DNA from: Lentinus brumalis
Lineage: Eukaryota > Basidiomycota > Agaricomycetes > Polyporales > Polyporaceae
DNA length: 64,000 nt
Reading direction: 5' to 3'
NCBI GenBank assembly: GCA_001792895.1
Contig: MARA01000002.1
Coordinates: 2,604,001-2,668,000, forward strand
This document shows, in pieces, positions 1 to 10,683 of this stretch. Made by a program: the position numbers and the translations under genes. Position 1 is the first letter of the stretch, and the number at the start of each line of letters is the position of its first letter. A model generated the notes under the pieces. That model was not told where the DNA came from and searched no databases. It saw nothing but the letters and a program-made list of their open reading frames with translations.

Positions 1-1239
1 CCCGAAACACCCTTTCATGTACACATTCTGTCCTGGGTATGTGCTCTGATTCTGAAGTGAGTTTAGCACTTCATAGGGATGTTCTTTGGACATGTCTGCG
101 ACGGGTTCTGTGAAACGGTGAACCGCAATCAGTGCGTGTGGGAGGAGAGGGACGGACGCCGTACTAAGATCGAGGAAAGCCTTGAAGTTCGCGCGACCTT
201 CCTCTTCGGAGCCATTGTAAAAGAGGAATAGCGCGATACATGGCTACAAGGGGCAATAAGTCCATCAGTCGACACTTTGAGCCCACGATGGACACACAGA
301 ATCACCTGGTTGCCTGGTCCACGGGTGAACGCTTGAATCATGCCTTCTTTCTCCATTGAAACCTTCTTACGCCACTCCTGGGTTACGTCCAGGAGGGCTT
401 CGAGCGCATCAGGAGAGTATATGACCATCCCACAGTACACAGTGCGGCGCTGCGGATGCAGTTTGAGGACGAACTCGGTGACGACGCCGAAGTTGGACCC
501 TGCACCACGGATGCCCCAGAAGAGATCCGGGTTCTCTGACTCGCTAGCCGTTAGTATGCCTCCGTCGGCAGTGACTACAGTTGCCTGAGATGGAGGAGGA
601 GGACCTGCGTTAGCACTACTTGTCACGACCACAAGCAGGGGGATGACAGACCTGGACGAGGTTGTCGATGGCCAGACCGTGTGCACCGCTGAGCCATCCA
701 TAGCCTCCACCGAGGATAAGACTAGTCGCCCATGAGCGCATGTCATGACGATATCTATATCGCGCGTGGACTTACCCGCCAACCCCGGTCTGCAAATATG
801 AATTAGCACTGTAGAAGTGAAGAACGAACAATAGGATGCTTACATGGTTTACTGTGCCACCGACGGTGGCAAGACCATGCTCGATGGCGGCTTTATCGAC
901 GGTTTCCCAGATCGCGCCTCCACCGACGTATCCGAGCTTCTTCTCGGCGTCGACGGTGACGCCGTTGAGGTACCGAGACAAGTCGATCACGAGGCCGCCC
1001 TCGCTCGAGGACGCTCCTGCAGCATTGTGTCCTCCGCCTTTGATGGCGATGGGCAACTTCGCCGCCTTGGCATAGTTTATGGCGCGCGAGACGTCCTCGG
1101 TGTCCTTGACGAATGCGACAATAGCGGCCTTTCGGGCCGCATTCTTAGCCCAACGTGCGATGGCTGTGTCGTATTCTGCGTCGCTTGGCGTTACTAAATC
1201 GCCTTTGAACGATGCCTTGAATGCGTCGAAGCTGGACAT
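1..1239 (-). CDS. FAD-linked oxidoreductase (BBE / 6-hydroxynicotine oxidase-like), 3' part off window
   Basis: The ATG at 1237-1239 opens a protein beginning MSSFDAFKASFKGDL, and the frame is still open at base 1, so the C-terminus is missing. The FAD-binding PCMH-type fold is clear: GGGHNAAG holds the histidine that usually binds FAD covalently, followed by TGVGGLILGGGYGWLSG and ENPDLFWGIRGAGSNFG. The family oxidises alcohols, amines, sugars or alkaloid precursors with O2; the substrate cannot be predicted. The second covalent FAD ligand of true berberine-bridge enzymes (Cys before xxVGVGG) is absent, with Thr there instead, so single-point FAD attachment is likely. No signal peptide is visible, suggesting a cytosolic enzyme. 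At least four short introns are needed, and the TGVGG codons sit on a 14-nt exon at 776-789. It lies upstream of a transporter, two P450s and an SDR. Confidence 0.85.
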
Positions 1240-2486
1240 GGTTGCGGTGAGAGGAGTGCGAGCGGGAACGTTAGGAACGAACCTCAGCGATTGCGACCTA
1301 TAAGTACCTCAAATATCTGAATACCGAGGAACGGATAAGATCAAACTTCTGTCGTCGCTCCGTCAGTATGGAGGCCTGCGTACTGCATCCAGCTGTTGTT
1401 CCCAGGGCTGCTGCACTGGCATGTAAGCCACCTGTGCCGTTTCACGACATCCCGGATCGACGACAGCTTGCGGCATGTTACTCAACTGCTACGCATCGAC
1501 GGCATCGGAGCGTACGTTGGTACGGCGAGAGTCGGAGAGACACGGGTGTCGGCGCCTTATGTGCCATCGAGGTGGACGAAGCGAAACGGCAACGTAAGAT
1601 CGGTGTCATAGCGCAGCCAGCTCGAGAAGGCGAGGTTGACGTGCATTGGCTGGCTATTTCGAAGCATGACCCGATATCTACAACCAGCCGTTGCGACAAT
1701 ACTGGTCGGGTTTCGAAATGCTGGTAGCGTCTGGCACAATCTTCCCTGCAGTCTTCATGGAGTCAAGCCAGTAAGTAGTTCGACATTCCTAAAGCTCGGC
1801 AGGCAAGGAACATACCAATTCATTCGACCTTCTCGAATCCTTCATATCCATCCCCAGTTCGGTAACCTCGTCTGCCGGATGACACGGATCGGCACGTTCA
1901 GTCTAGTTGCTGCGCTAGCACCCTTCGAACGTCTCGCATGGCCAATACTATGTTGTCAGCCTGTGGATAGCCTACCCGTCTCATGTGGGTACAGTTATCA
2001 CTGATCTCCTGGATCGTTCTTGCGTAACGCCGCGCTCCCGGGATCAGGATTCTTAGGCAACGCGAGGCGAAGAATCTTCAAAATGGGCGCGTACTACGGG
2101 GCTATATGGGTACTGCGTCGTCAGTCGGCACGGGGGAACGGGTGGAAAAGTCTACGCACTTCCGTAGATGACAAGGCGGCCCCCTCCGCCGACCATCTTT
2201 CCCAGGTTGGCGGAGATCAGCCATTCGCGCCTGCGAACTCGTACTGTCAGACGTGACGTGTGAAGAGCCGATATCAGGCCGGATGAAGCACTCACATAGC
2301 GTCGACGAGGCCAGCGAGCACTGAACAGCATGATAACCGCGCAAGACTATTCGACCCAAGCAGTAGAGACGGGCCGACGGCGACGAATGTGAAAGTAAGT
2401 AGTCGGCGCAGTCGGTAACCAGAAGGCTGCAGAGGGCTGCAGGCACACCGGGGCGCTTATACAGCAAAACAAACCTCAAGTTAACC
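1240..2486. other. Intergenic, no recognisable gene
   Basis: About 1.25 kb between the FAD oxidase start and the next gene. Short open frames occur on both strands, but none has a recognisable motif, a start with consistent splice sites, or coding-like composition. It probably holds the promoters of the two divergent neighbours. Confidence 0.5.
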
Positions 2487-3640
2487 ATGTCGTCCATGTG
2501 TTGGACTGGGGCTGCGCGAGCTTCGCTCATTGTGCTCTCCTTCCTCGTGCATGCCGTCCACTCGTTTATCCCCGCTTCGCCATCGAACTCTACGGATGCT
2601 ACCGCCAACCTGCTGAATGCCACTCTCAACGTCTTTTGGTTCAGCCAGGGCCAGTTGACGATGAACTTCGCGCGCGCGGTCGCGACCTCCGACAGCAGTG
2701 GTGTTGCTACGGTTGGTCGCACCTTGTCGTTTGTACGCGAACACGCACAGTATTGACCGCCGTAACAGGGAGCGTTGGTTCACTACACCGATGACGCGCC
2801 GTCGGGCACAAGTGAGACGCGGATGCTGTGTCGTCTTTGCGCTTACTGCTGATCCTCGTCGTTTGTATAGCCACGACGCCTTGGGTAGCCCTCGTAGCTT
2901 GCGATCAAAATGCTCCCGACGCTACTCCGGACGACATCTTCGCGCGCGCAAAGAACTCTGGAGCGCAGGCTGGAGTACGTACCTTGCCGCTGTTTATGCC
3001 CGCGGGCATACGCTCACTGAACACTGTCCTCGTCCGTCTCTTCTGTACAGGTGCTATATTCCCTCTTCTCGTCCACTTGCATCGTAAATCCTGGCTACAG
3101 CAACCCGCCGCTGGACATCTACGTGTCCACCTCGCTTGTATCGTCCAAGTACGTTCAGTGGGTCCACGCTTCTGATAATCAGACGTCTCGACCAACCATT
3201 GCTTCATTCTTAGGCTGCTCGAGAACGTCTTCCGGAACGTCGACACGGCCAAGTTCGGCACCTTCAACCCTGAAACTCTGGATTCGGAGTCCGCGAACGT
3301 CAGCCTGGCTCTCTCGGACGGCTTCAACGTGGACCCCGGATATACTGTCGCTGTAATCGCGGCCCGTGTGCCAATATTCTCCAGCGTCTACACTGCTCTC
3401 CCTACGTCCACAGGGAGCAACAACGCCAGGACTTCCGGAACGGCGACTTCTCTCGCACCGAACTCTACGGCCACGAGTCCCAGTGGCAACGTCACCAACG
3501 AGAATGCTGCTGTGTTCAGTGGTCTTCCTATGCTGTAAGTGGGAAGTTGTCCTTGTCGGCTCTAACCGCCTTACTCACCCTACCACAGGACGCTAGCCGG
3601 CTGTCTGCTGATCACTCTGTCTCTGACCGTCCTGGCGTAA
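2487..3640 (+). CDS. Secreted, probably GPI-anchored protein with PA-like domain
   Basis: Starts at ATG 2487 with a clear signal peptide (hydrophobic ASLIVLSFLVHAVHS) and continues through about five introns. The mature part has GALVHYTDDAP, TPWVALVACDQNAPDATPDD and GVLYSLFSSTCIVNPGY, a pattern I associate with the protease-associated-type luminal domain found at the N-terminus of basidiomycete RING-finger proteins. Here there is no RING. Instead a Ser/Thr/Asn-rich linker with several N-glycosylation sequons is followed by a short last exon ending in a hydrophobic tail (GCLLITLSLTVLA, stop 3638-3640), which looks like a GPI-attachment signal or a terminal membrane anchor. Likely located at the plasma membrane or cell wall. 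Function unknown; it may be a truncated relative of the PA-RING proteins. Confidence 0.7.
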
Positions 3641-3806
3641 CGCCGCTGCCTGCGGGTGCTATACTTTTCCGGGGTTTACTGCTGTCGTTTGATACCTTTA
3701 TTTGGTGGGCCATCTAGTGTGTCATCATACGCTCGCTCACGAACTGATAGTCTGCCCAGTTGATGCCGTTACTCTGCTTATGGGATACAGACTAATCTGT
3801 GCTTGG

Positions 3807-5680
3807 TTAAATGACTCGCTCCATGCTGGAAGCTGACCCCTTCTTCTCTTCGTCACCGATGCTACCACGAAGAGTACTCTCCGAGATCGCGTCGGATTGC
3901 CTAGGTTCCGAGTCCTGTGGGCCGGCATTCTTCTCTCCTCGCTGCAGCGTCTCCTTGTCGTCCGTTTGATCGTTGAAAACGCTCCCGAGTTCTTCTAGGG
4001 TCTTGTGTGCCGTCTCAGGGTAGACGAAGAAGACGAAGATTCCGGATATGACGCAGAAACCGAGCAGAATGAAGTAGTAGCCGCCGGAGATGGACGCGAA
4101 GAATGGCGGGGTGATGAACGCAATGATGAAGTTCGAGACCCAGTTTGCCGTGGTGGAGAGCGCCATTCCCTTCGCCCGTGCGCGTAGCGGGAAGATCTCG
4201 GCGCCGAGCAACCAGGGCACTGGGCCCCACCTGGAATGCAACCGACGACGTGAGTGGCACTCGGTCGTGAGAGTTGGGAGAGTTGCTTACGTGGCTCCAT
4301 AGAAGAACAGGTAGAGGCAGACAGCTGGATATATATCAGTTGCGGATAGGCTCGTTCGCGATGATGCCCGCAACTTACCTGCATAGATGCCGTTTGCTCC
4401 TGGCAGGCGATCACCACCAGTGGGCAAGGAATCGACGTAGAATTGCAAACTGCCGACGACAGCCAAAGCAGCTGCAAGCGCGAAGCTACCGAAGATCAAG
4501 AACGGACGCCGTCCAAGCTTGTCGATCCCGAACATCGCCGGCACCGTCCCCGCGCAGTAGAGCAACGACGATCCCGCAGCATACAACAGAGCCTTCTCAG
4601 CGTCGAAGCCGGCGCGGAGGAGGTTTTCAGGCAAGTAGTACAAGATCGCGTTGATGCCGTTGAACTGCGCGAATACCTGACAGGTGATGCCTACGACAGT
4701 CCGGCGGGTGTACTGTCGGAAGACCTGGCCCCAGGAAGCCTGGCCCATGGCGTGCTCGCGCTTGACGGTATCGAGGATCTCCTGGTGCGTCCCGCGCACC
4801 CTATCGTCGTCCAGGTGGCCGTTCGCATGCAGATCGGCAAGCACGCGCATCCCCTCATCCAGGAACCCGTTGGCGATGAGGAAGCGCGGTGTTTCGGGAA
4901 TGATGAATGACCACAGGACCAGGATGATCGCCATGGCCGCCTCGACGATGTACGTGCCCTTCCACGAGATGTCCGAGGGGAAGGCAAAGTAGAACCCGTA
5001 CCCAACCCACGCGGAGAGCGCGTAACCCGCGTTGAGGCAAATGTATTCGATCGAGATGAAGAGCCCGCGATGGTTGCCTGGCGCGATCTCCGCTTGAATG
5101 ATCGGGACGGTCATGGAGAGGATACCAACGCCGACACTCTTGCAGCGAGCGGCCGATGATGAGACAGGTAAGGTCGGGCGCGACGATCTGGAGGATGGCA
5201 GAGATGAGATAGACCAGCGCGCCGATCCGGAGAGACATGCGTCGTCCGAGGATGTCGCAGACGTATGCCGCCCCGAAAGCCGAGATGAAGGCCGTGATAT
5301 TGAGGCACGCCACCGTGATAGCTAGCACAGTGAAGAAGGGACGGAGGTGAGTTCGGTCATCGTCAATGATATTGCATGCATGCAGCCCGGGCAGAACGGT
5401 ACGACTGGTGCCGCAGATGCTACGACGTACCTAGCACCTCAGGATTGACCCCAGTGGCGTCCATCTGGATCTGCTCTTTCGTGATGTGCGTCCCAAAGAA
5501 CCGGTTGACGAAGTTGGGTTGGAGCTGGAGCGCAGCAATGGCACCCTGGCTGTACCCGAACATGGGGTCACCCAAGGCGGCGAGCGCAGATGAGGTGATG
5601 AGCAGCGGCCGCCCGACCATCCACCTGGGATATCGCGGCGCGAACGACGTGGGGCGAAACCTTTCGGCGAAGGAGCGCAT
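3807..5680 (-). CDS. MFS sugar transporter (hexose-transporter family) with an internal frameshift
   Basis: Twelve-helix sugar porter of the plasma membrane. Visible family marks, in order: FGYSQGAIAALQ in helix 1 (MRSFAERFRP start, ATG 5678-5680), DILGRRMSLRIGA, GRSLQ near 5145, PETPRFLIANG, QVFAQFNGINAILYYLPE, DKLGRRPFLIFGS, and the last-exon hallmark WGPVPWLLGAEIFPLRARAKG-type loop ending PETAHKTLEELG. The acidic cytosolic tail ends in ERVI, stop 3807-3809. Introns fall near 5327-5430, 4340-4380 and 4240-4290 and splice cleanly in phase. Between GRSLQ and the expected GVGVGILSMTVP block the frame slips by one base (around 5138-5146), and no GT-AG intron explains it. This is either one surplus base in the sequence or a real disabling mutation. 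Length and motifs are otherwise complete. Substrate probably a monosaccharide. Confidence 0.85.
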
Positions 5681-6046
5681 GGCTAGCGATGTGAATAGCC
5701 TTGGAGTGCGGCCCAGGAGATTGCGAGCAACGCTACCAGAGCGCGACAGAGAGGGACGAAAGCAAAAGGGAAAGCTGGTTGGTCTCCTGTCGAGCCGCCG
5801 TATATACCTGCCCCGGGAGGCTGACACGACCCGAACAGTCGTAACTGAACCAAACAACGAAGTGGGATGTCCATGAGGCGGAAACGGATCAGATGCAGTC
5901 CATTGCATACGTACACGTTCTGTTGTACAATTCGAGAGCAGGCTATCCAAGAAATCAATGTCGGAAGTGATCAACGAGAGACAGCGTGATGATATGAGAC
6001 ACGACACGAATGGAAGAACGAAGGACAGGTGATGGATTGGTATGAA

Positions 6047-8143
6047 TCAGACTTGCGCGCTCTCGGATTCAAGGGAGTCCAGCAGCGTCTGCGCCTTGTC
6101 GGAGCGCACGGCGATGGTGCATTCGAAGGGGAGGGGGTGGCTATGTCGGCGCGGGCCAGTTAGCCACGACCGGACATAGGCGTGAGCGTCCGCACATACC
6201 AAATGAGCGTCTCGGAGCCCTCCGTATTGGGCTCAATGATATTGCCCTCCTCGTCGACTGCCTTGGAGATGGTGTAGAGGTGCAGCGACATGGAGCACGC
6301 AGCGAAGATGGAAGCCTCGGCGAAGAATATGCCCGGACATCTCCTGCATACCGGGGAATACACCCATGAGAGGAAGTACCAAGGATGTGAGGAACAGCAT
6401 ACCGTCTGCCGAAGCCGAAAGCAAAGTCGCGAGGATCGCGCTCCGCTTCCTTCTCGGCGGTCGCGATGAAACGGTCCGGGTTAAATGTCATCGGATCCGG
6501 GTACCTCTGCGGGTCGTGCAGCAGGTTCCATATGTTGACCATAACGAGTGTGCCTTTGGGGATGAAATAGCCCGCATGAACGTCGTCCTCAGTGAGCTGA
6601 TGAGGAAAGCCTGTAGACGTATATGTCTGAGTGAGGCATCCCAGCACAAGGGGAGAAAACGCTGACCCATGGGTGTCACAGGTAGCCATCGGAGGAGCTC
6701 GAGTACAACCGCGTTGAGGTACGGGAGGCGCTCCCTATCCGCGATCGTTGGCATTCGGTCGGCTCCGATGACGGCGTCGAGCTCAGCCTGGGCCTTGCGC
6801 TGCACCTCCGGGAAACACGACATAGCGAGAAAGAAGCTCGTGATAGATGAGACAGTCTGCCAACGAGCGTGAGCACGTAAGTAAGGTAGCTCCCATGCCG
6901 ACAGTTACAAGTAACTCACTGTATCGGCGCCGCCTGCAGGAACGAACAGTGTTGACCTTAACGTCAGCACGGGCAATAAAGTAGACAGCTGCGACTTACC
7001 GGTATAGAGCGACGTCGCTGCCATCTTGATGAGATGCTCCCTCCCGGGATCTACATTGCCTTCCAGGAGCGTTGACGTGAAGCTCGGGAGCGCGATACCC
7101 GCCGCCTAGATGGCGCCGCAAGCGCACGTCACGTCAGCCGCAGCAAGAGACCGGTAAATGCGGATTGTGTGGATGCACAGACCATCTGTTCCTTAACCCA
7201 ACGATAGGGAAGCTCCACGGTGTCATTAAATGTCTTTGCGTATTCCGGGATCTTGCGCTTCCACGCGCCGCCGGGGAACCACGATGGCACACAGGTCACT
7301 AGAATGCATTTGCGGGCGATCAGGCAGGTAGCTCGGAGCGAGGAACGGCTATAACTCACGGATCGGGAAGACGTCCGCGAGGAACGCTCCGGGCGCAAAG
7401 ATGATCGCGAAGTCTTCCATGGCCTTGTCGACAGTCTTAATGATGACATCGTTGTTGCCGGTCGATTTGTAGCCGTAGGCAATCATGGTGATGATACTTC
7501 CCGCGAGCCTGCCAGGGCAGCCACGACAAATGAAGTTAGGTCAATTACCTGCAGACACCGGGAAGTGGAAGCGAGTAAACGTACTTCTTTACCTCGCTGG
7601 CCAGCGTACCATCGCGGTTTTTGAGGTCAAGGAGGAACTGCTTCGTCTCTTCCTCCACAAGGTAGTGGAATCGCTCGACGCGTTTGGTGCTTGCCATGAC
7701 CAAGCCGAGCAGCTTGCGGGTCTCGCGCATCTTGTGGCCGCCGGCCTGCAGAATCATGGAGTCCTTCCAGCCGATCATGTCTCCCCCGATGGGTATGCGA
7801 GGACGACTTGAATAGATCGCGCTCTTCTTCTCGAGCATGTCCACTGCATGCTTGGCCGAGTTGAGAACGACATAGGTCTGTCCGAACATGGAGAAGGACA
7901 TTATGTCACCTATGGGGAGGGATCAGGCACGATGTAACGAAATTGCGTCTAGGTGAACTTACCCCAACGCTGACTCCAGTTGGAAAAATGGTACCACTGG
8001 TAGGTCAAGGGGATGTCCAAGACGCTACCGACGAGAGGCAAGCCCCGCGGCCCTGGCGGCACGGGTCCGGGTGTACGTTTCCGTACGAGACGGGAAACGA
8101 GGAACGCCCCGAGGACGAGCAGAAGAAAGTCGAGGATGTACAT
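6047..8143 (-). CDS. Cytochrome P450 monooxygenase (OrdA/CYP64-like group), copy 1
   Basis: ER-anchored haem monooxygenase. The ATG at 8141-8143 gives a membrane anchor MYILDFLLLVLGAFLVSRL, then the proline hinge PGPVPPGPRGLPLVGS. Further along are the I-helix GGADT, the K-helix ELLR, FNPDRF and the haem loop FGFGRRRCPG, whose Cys is the iron ligand; an intron splits the haem loop after FGFGRR. The C-terminus lies on a separate last exon (HPLPFECTIAVRSDKAQ..., stop 6047-6049), with the intron between about 6135 and 6195. About nine introns, one flanking a 14-nt exon (6920-6933). The protein is close in sequence and structure to the P450 at 10.7-12.7 kb, pointing to tandem duplication. Annotations of this type are often called O-methylsterigmatocystin oxidoreductase, but that substrate should not be assumed. 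An upstream in-frame Met at about 8212 is a possible alternative start. Confidence 0.92.
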
Positions 8144-10683
8144 GATGATGGTCCGGTCTGCCAAGTCTGACAAGACGGCGGACGGAGACGATGAAACGTC
8201 TCTGTAAGACAATCAAGTTAAAACTGGGATAACGAGAGTCGGTGGAGGTACGACAAAGATCGACAATGCCGGCGGTGGACGGGAGCAGATGTTGGACAGT
8301 TCTGCGTGCATCTCTGGACGTATATAAGTACTTATGCCACAGCGACAGAGAGAGATCCTCGTGCTTTGTGGAAACTGTTTCGAGTGCAATATGCATTTGC
8401 GCCCAATCGGGCGGCATTACGAGCTGGGCGCAGTGATTCCCTACGGGCCCGCCGCCACAACACGACAGGAGTGCTTGAATGACCGACGCAGACTTTAGGA
8501 GATCCCTGCTTCACCGAATCTAACGGACCGTGCATGAGTAGCTCCTACAATATATCAGCATCCACAGCATGGTAGTCGTCGTCCTGGCTCACACGGAAGC
8601 CACTTGAGCGCGTTTCAAGCTGTCCCCTGGACTCCACACGGGAGGGATAGAGCGAGTCCAGTCGGTCAGAAGACGAGCGCGCTCGCATGCTGGACGCCTC
8701 CTATCGACACGGCAGACTTGATCTGTCTCTTGGGAGCCGGTCTGATGAGCGGCGGCGGCGGTGGGCGGTACTCTGGCTATGTCAAACGATCTCCCAAACT
8801 GCGAGCACTTCGTAGTGAGACTATCTCTTTCTCTTCAGGAGTTTCCGGCGTGCTCTCCTGTACGCTCTCACGCGTGAGTCGTACTGAGGTCCGCTCGCAG
8901 TGCGTGGGCTCGACTAGCAGAAGCCAAGCTATTGCCCCTGACCGGTCTTCGGAGGATGATTGGTAGCCTGGTCGCTCTCGAAAGTCCGAACAACGGCGAG
9001 CACACCCGCGTTAGCTCACTGCCGGTGGGAAGAGTTTCTGCAAAGCATTCAAGTCGATCTGCATGAGAAGAGATGCGGGAAGTGCGCACCTCCGGAGCAT
9101 TCGCGATCCGAACCACAGGGCGTAGGCACCAGGCCCGACGTCGAGTGCCCTGAGACTCGAGCTGGCGAAGTCGGACAGAAGGGTCGTTCTATGCAATGGA
9201 AGTATCGACTCTTGGCTCTTCAAGTTGATGTGGCTCTCAGGCGCAAGCAGCCAATATCTGCGGTCTTCTACGGTTCGGCTGCAAGCGCATACAATTTACC
9301 CAGTGGGTCAAAAGTACGTCCACGCAGGCAATGATTGATGATGAGTACAAAAACCCCAGTTGAGAGTCGAAACACACACCCGCTCCCGTGCTGCCCGCAT
9401 CCAAGGGACATCCATCAAGGGTCGCGCAAGGTCCTGCAAGGCCAGGCTGAGGCAAGGCGCAACGGATGAATGCCGGTGGAGGTTTCCAGGGCAGGAGCGC
9501 GATCATCGCCGGATGGCGGCTGGTGCTGCTCAGATATGCATGTACATATACTGTCCAGTATCGGGGGCTTCAAGCTTGTACCAGGAGAGCACCCAAGTCG
9601 TCTCCTCAGGATACCGTGACGCCTTCTCGACATGTACAACCAGCTTCAAGCTTCTCTGCAGGATCTCGAACTGAGGACGTAAAGACAGCCATCCCGCGGC
9701 ACTCAGTACGGGTGGAAGCTCACCCGTGGAATCCAGATCGTTGATGGTGGGAGCGAACCAAGAGGGCATAGTTTACGCGCCCAAGTAACTGCTTCCCAAG
9801 ATCGAGATCATCCGCGTACTTACTAGTACGTGCAACCGATACTTGCAGTAGCCTCCGCTACATAGCCCAATAGCAGGGAACGGTATTCTAAGCTGGCTCG
9901 TCGACACCAAAAAATCCTTGGTGGCGCATCAACTACTAAACACAAAAGCACATCATTCAAGACATCGCCGGGTAGGGCAGGTAGAGCGCGAGACGGGCAA
10001 ACTTCATGGGTACGTCGCTTGCAAGTATGTCCGCCATGAGAGAAGTGCTACATATCGTTCAGTCGACTCTCATTCAAAGTTACCAAGCCAGCGAGCGAAG
10101 AGGAGGTGAGAACTGGTGAGAACGCGTGAAGCTTCTGGGTAGTTCAGGGACTTCGGTACCTGGGCGATGTAACCGACTCTCAAGCGATGACAGCTCCTGT
10201 CTAGGTCGCTTCAGATGACCATTCAATCTTTCCTAGTAGACTAGCCACACCTCTCACGCAAGCGGGAGGGTGCTCAACGAGCGGCCCCGAGCGGAGTAGT
10301 TCCGAAAGCATCGCATTCAGACTATGTTGAATGCGGGGCAGACCTAGAGCCTAGGGAAGCAGCGAGGAAGACATAAGGTAGTAAAGAAACCGAAGCCGAA
10401 ACTGGAAGAACGAACGAGTGGATGATGACGCTCTCAGGACAGAGCGGATGTGTCTATGCTATGTACTGGATGTTCCCCACGAATCTCGACCCCGAAACGC
10501 TCGGGGCGTCGAGAACGACCCGTGTAATAGATACGGCTAAGCGCAATCCAAGAAGGGGCGGCGAGTCCGCGATAGATCAGTAACGGGGGGCGGGCCCTGC
10601 GGCCAAGCCTCCAGAGGGATAGCAGCATCGAACTAGCCAATGCGTGCACACGCATATGGCGCGAACAGACCCTCGAATGGCAC
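8144..10683. other. Gene-poor spacer between the two P450 genes
   Basis: About 2.5 kb without a gene I can defend. The part next to 8143 is the promoter of P450 copy 1. Scattered coding-like stretches occur on the minus strand (for example near 8770-8860 and 9530-9769), but they do not join into one model with recognisable domains. No P450 motif remnants were seen, so it is not an obvious third, decayed copy. Confidence 0.4.
9530..9769 (-). CDS. Possible hypothetical exon(s), unrecognised
   Basis: An ATG at 9767-9769 opens about 73 residues (starting MPSWFAPTINDLDSTGEL and containing EILQRSLKLVVHVEKASRYP) that read like ordinary protein rather than random frame, with a plausible GT donor after APDTGQ near 9552. 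Downstream minus-strand sequence to about 9240 is open in another frame and partly hydrophobic (SQLGFLYSSSIIACVDVLL), but no confident acceptor or ending could be set. I recognise no family. It may be a small lineage-specific gene or chance. Confidence 0.2.
   Translation of the reverse strand: MPSWFAPTINDLDSTGELPPVLSAAGWLSLRPQFEILQRSLKLVVHVEKASRYPEETTWVLSWYKLEAPDTGQYMYMHI

Noticed and set aside
2102..2722. 206-codon minus-strand open frame
   Set aside because: Overlaps the signal-peptide exon of the secreted protein on the other strand, and I recognise nothing in it.
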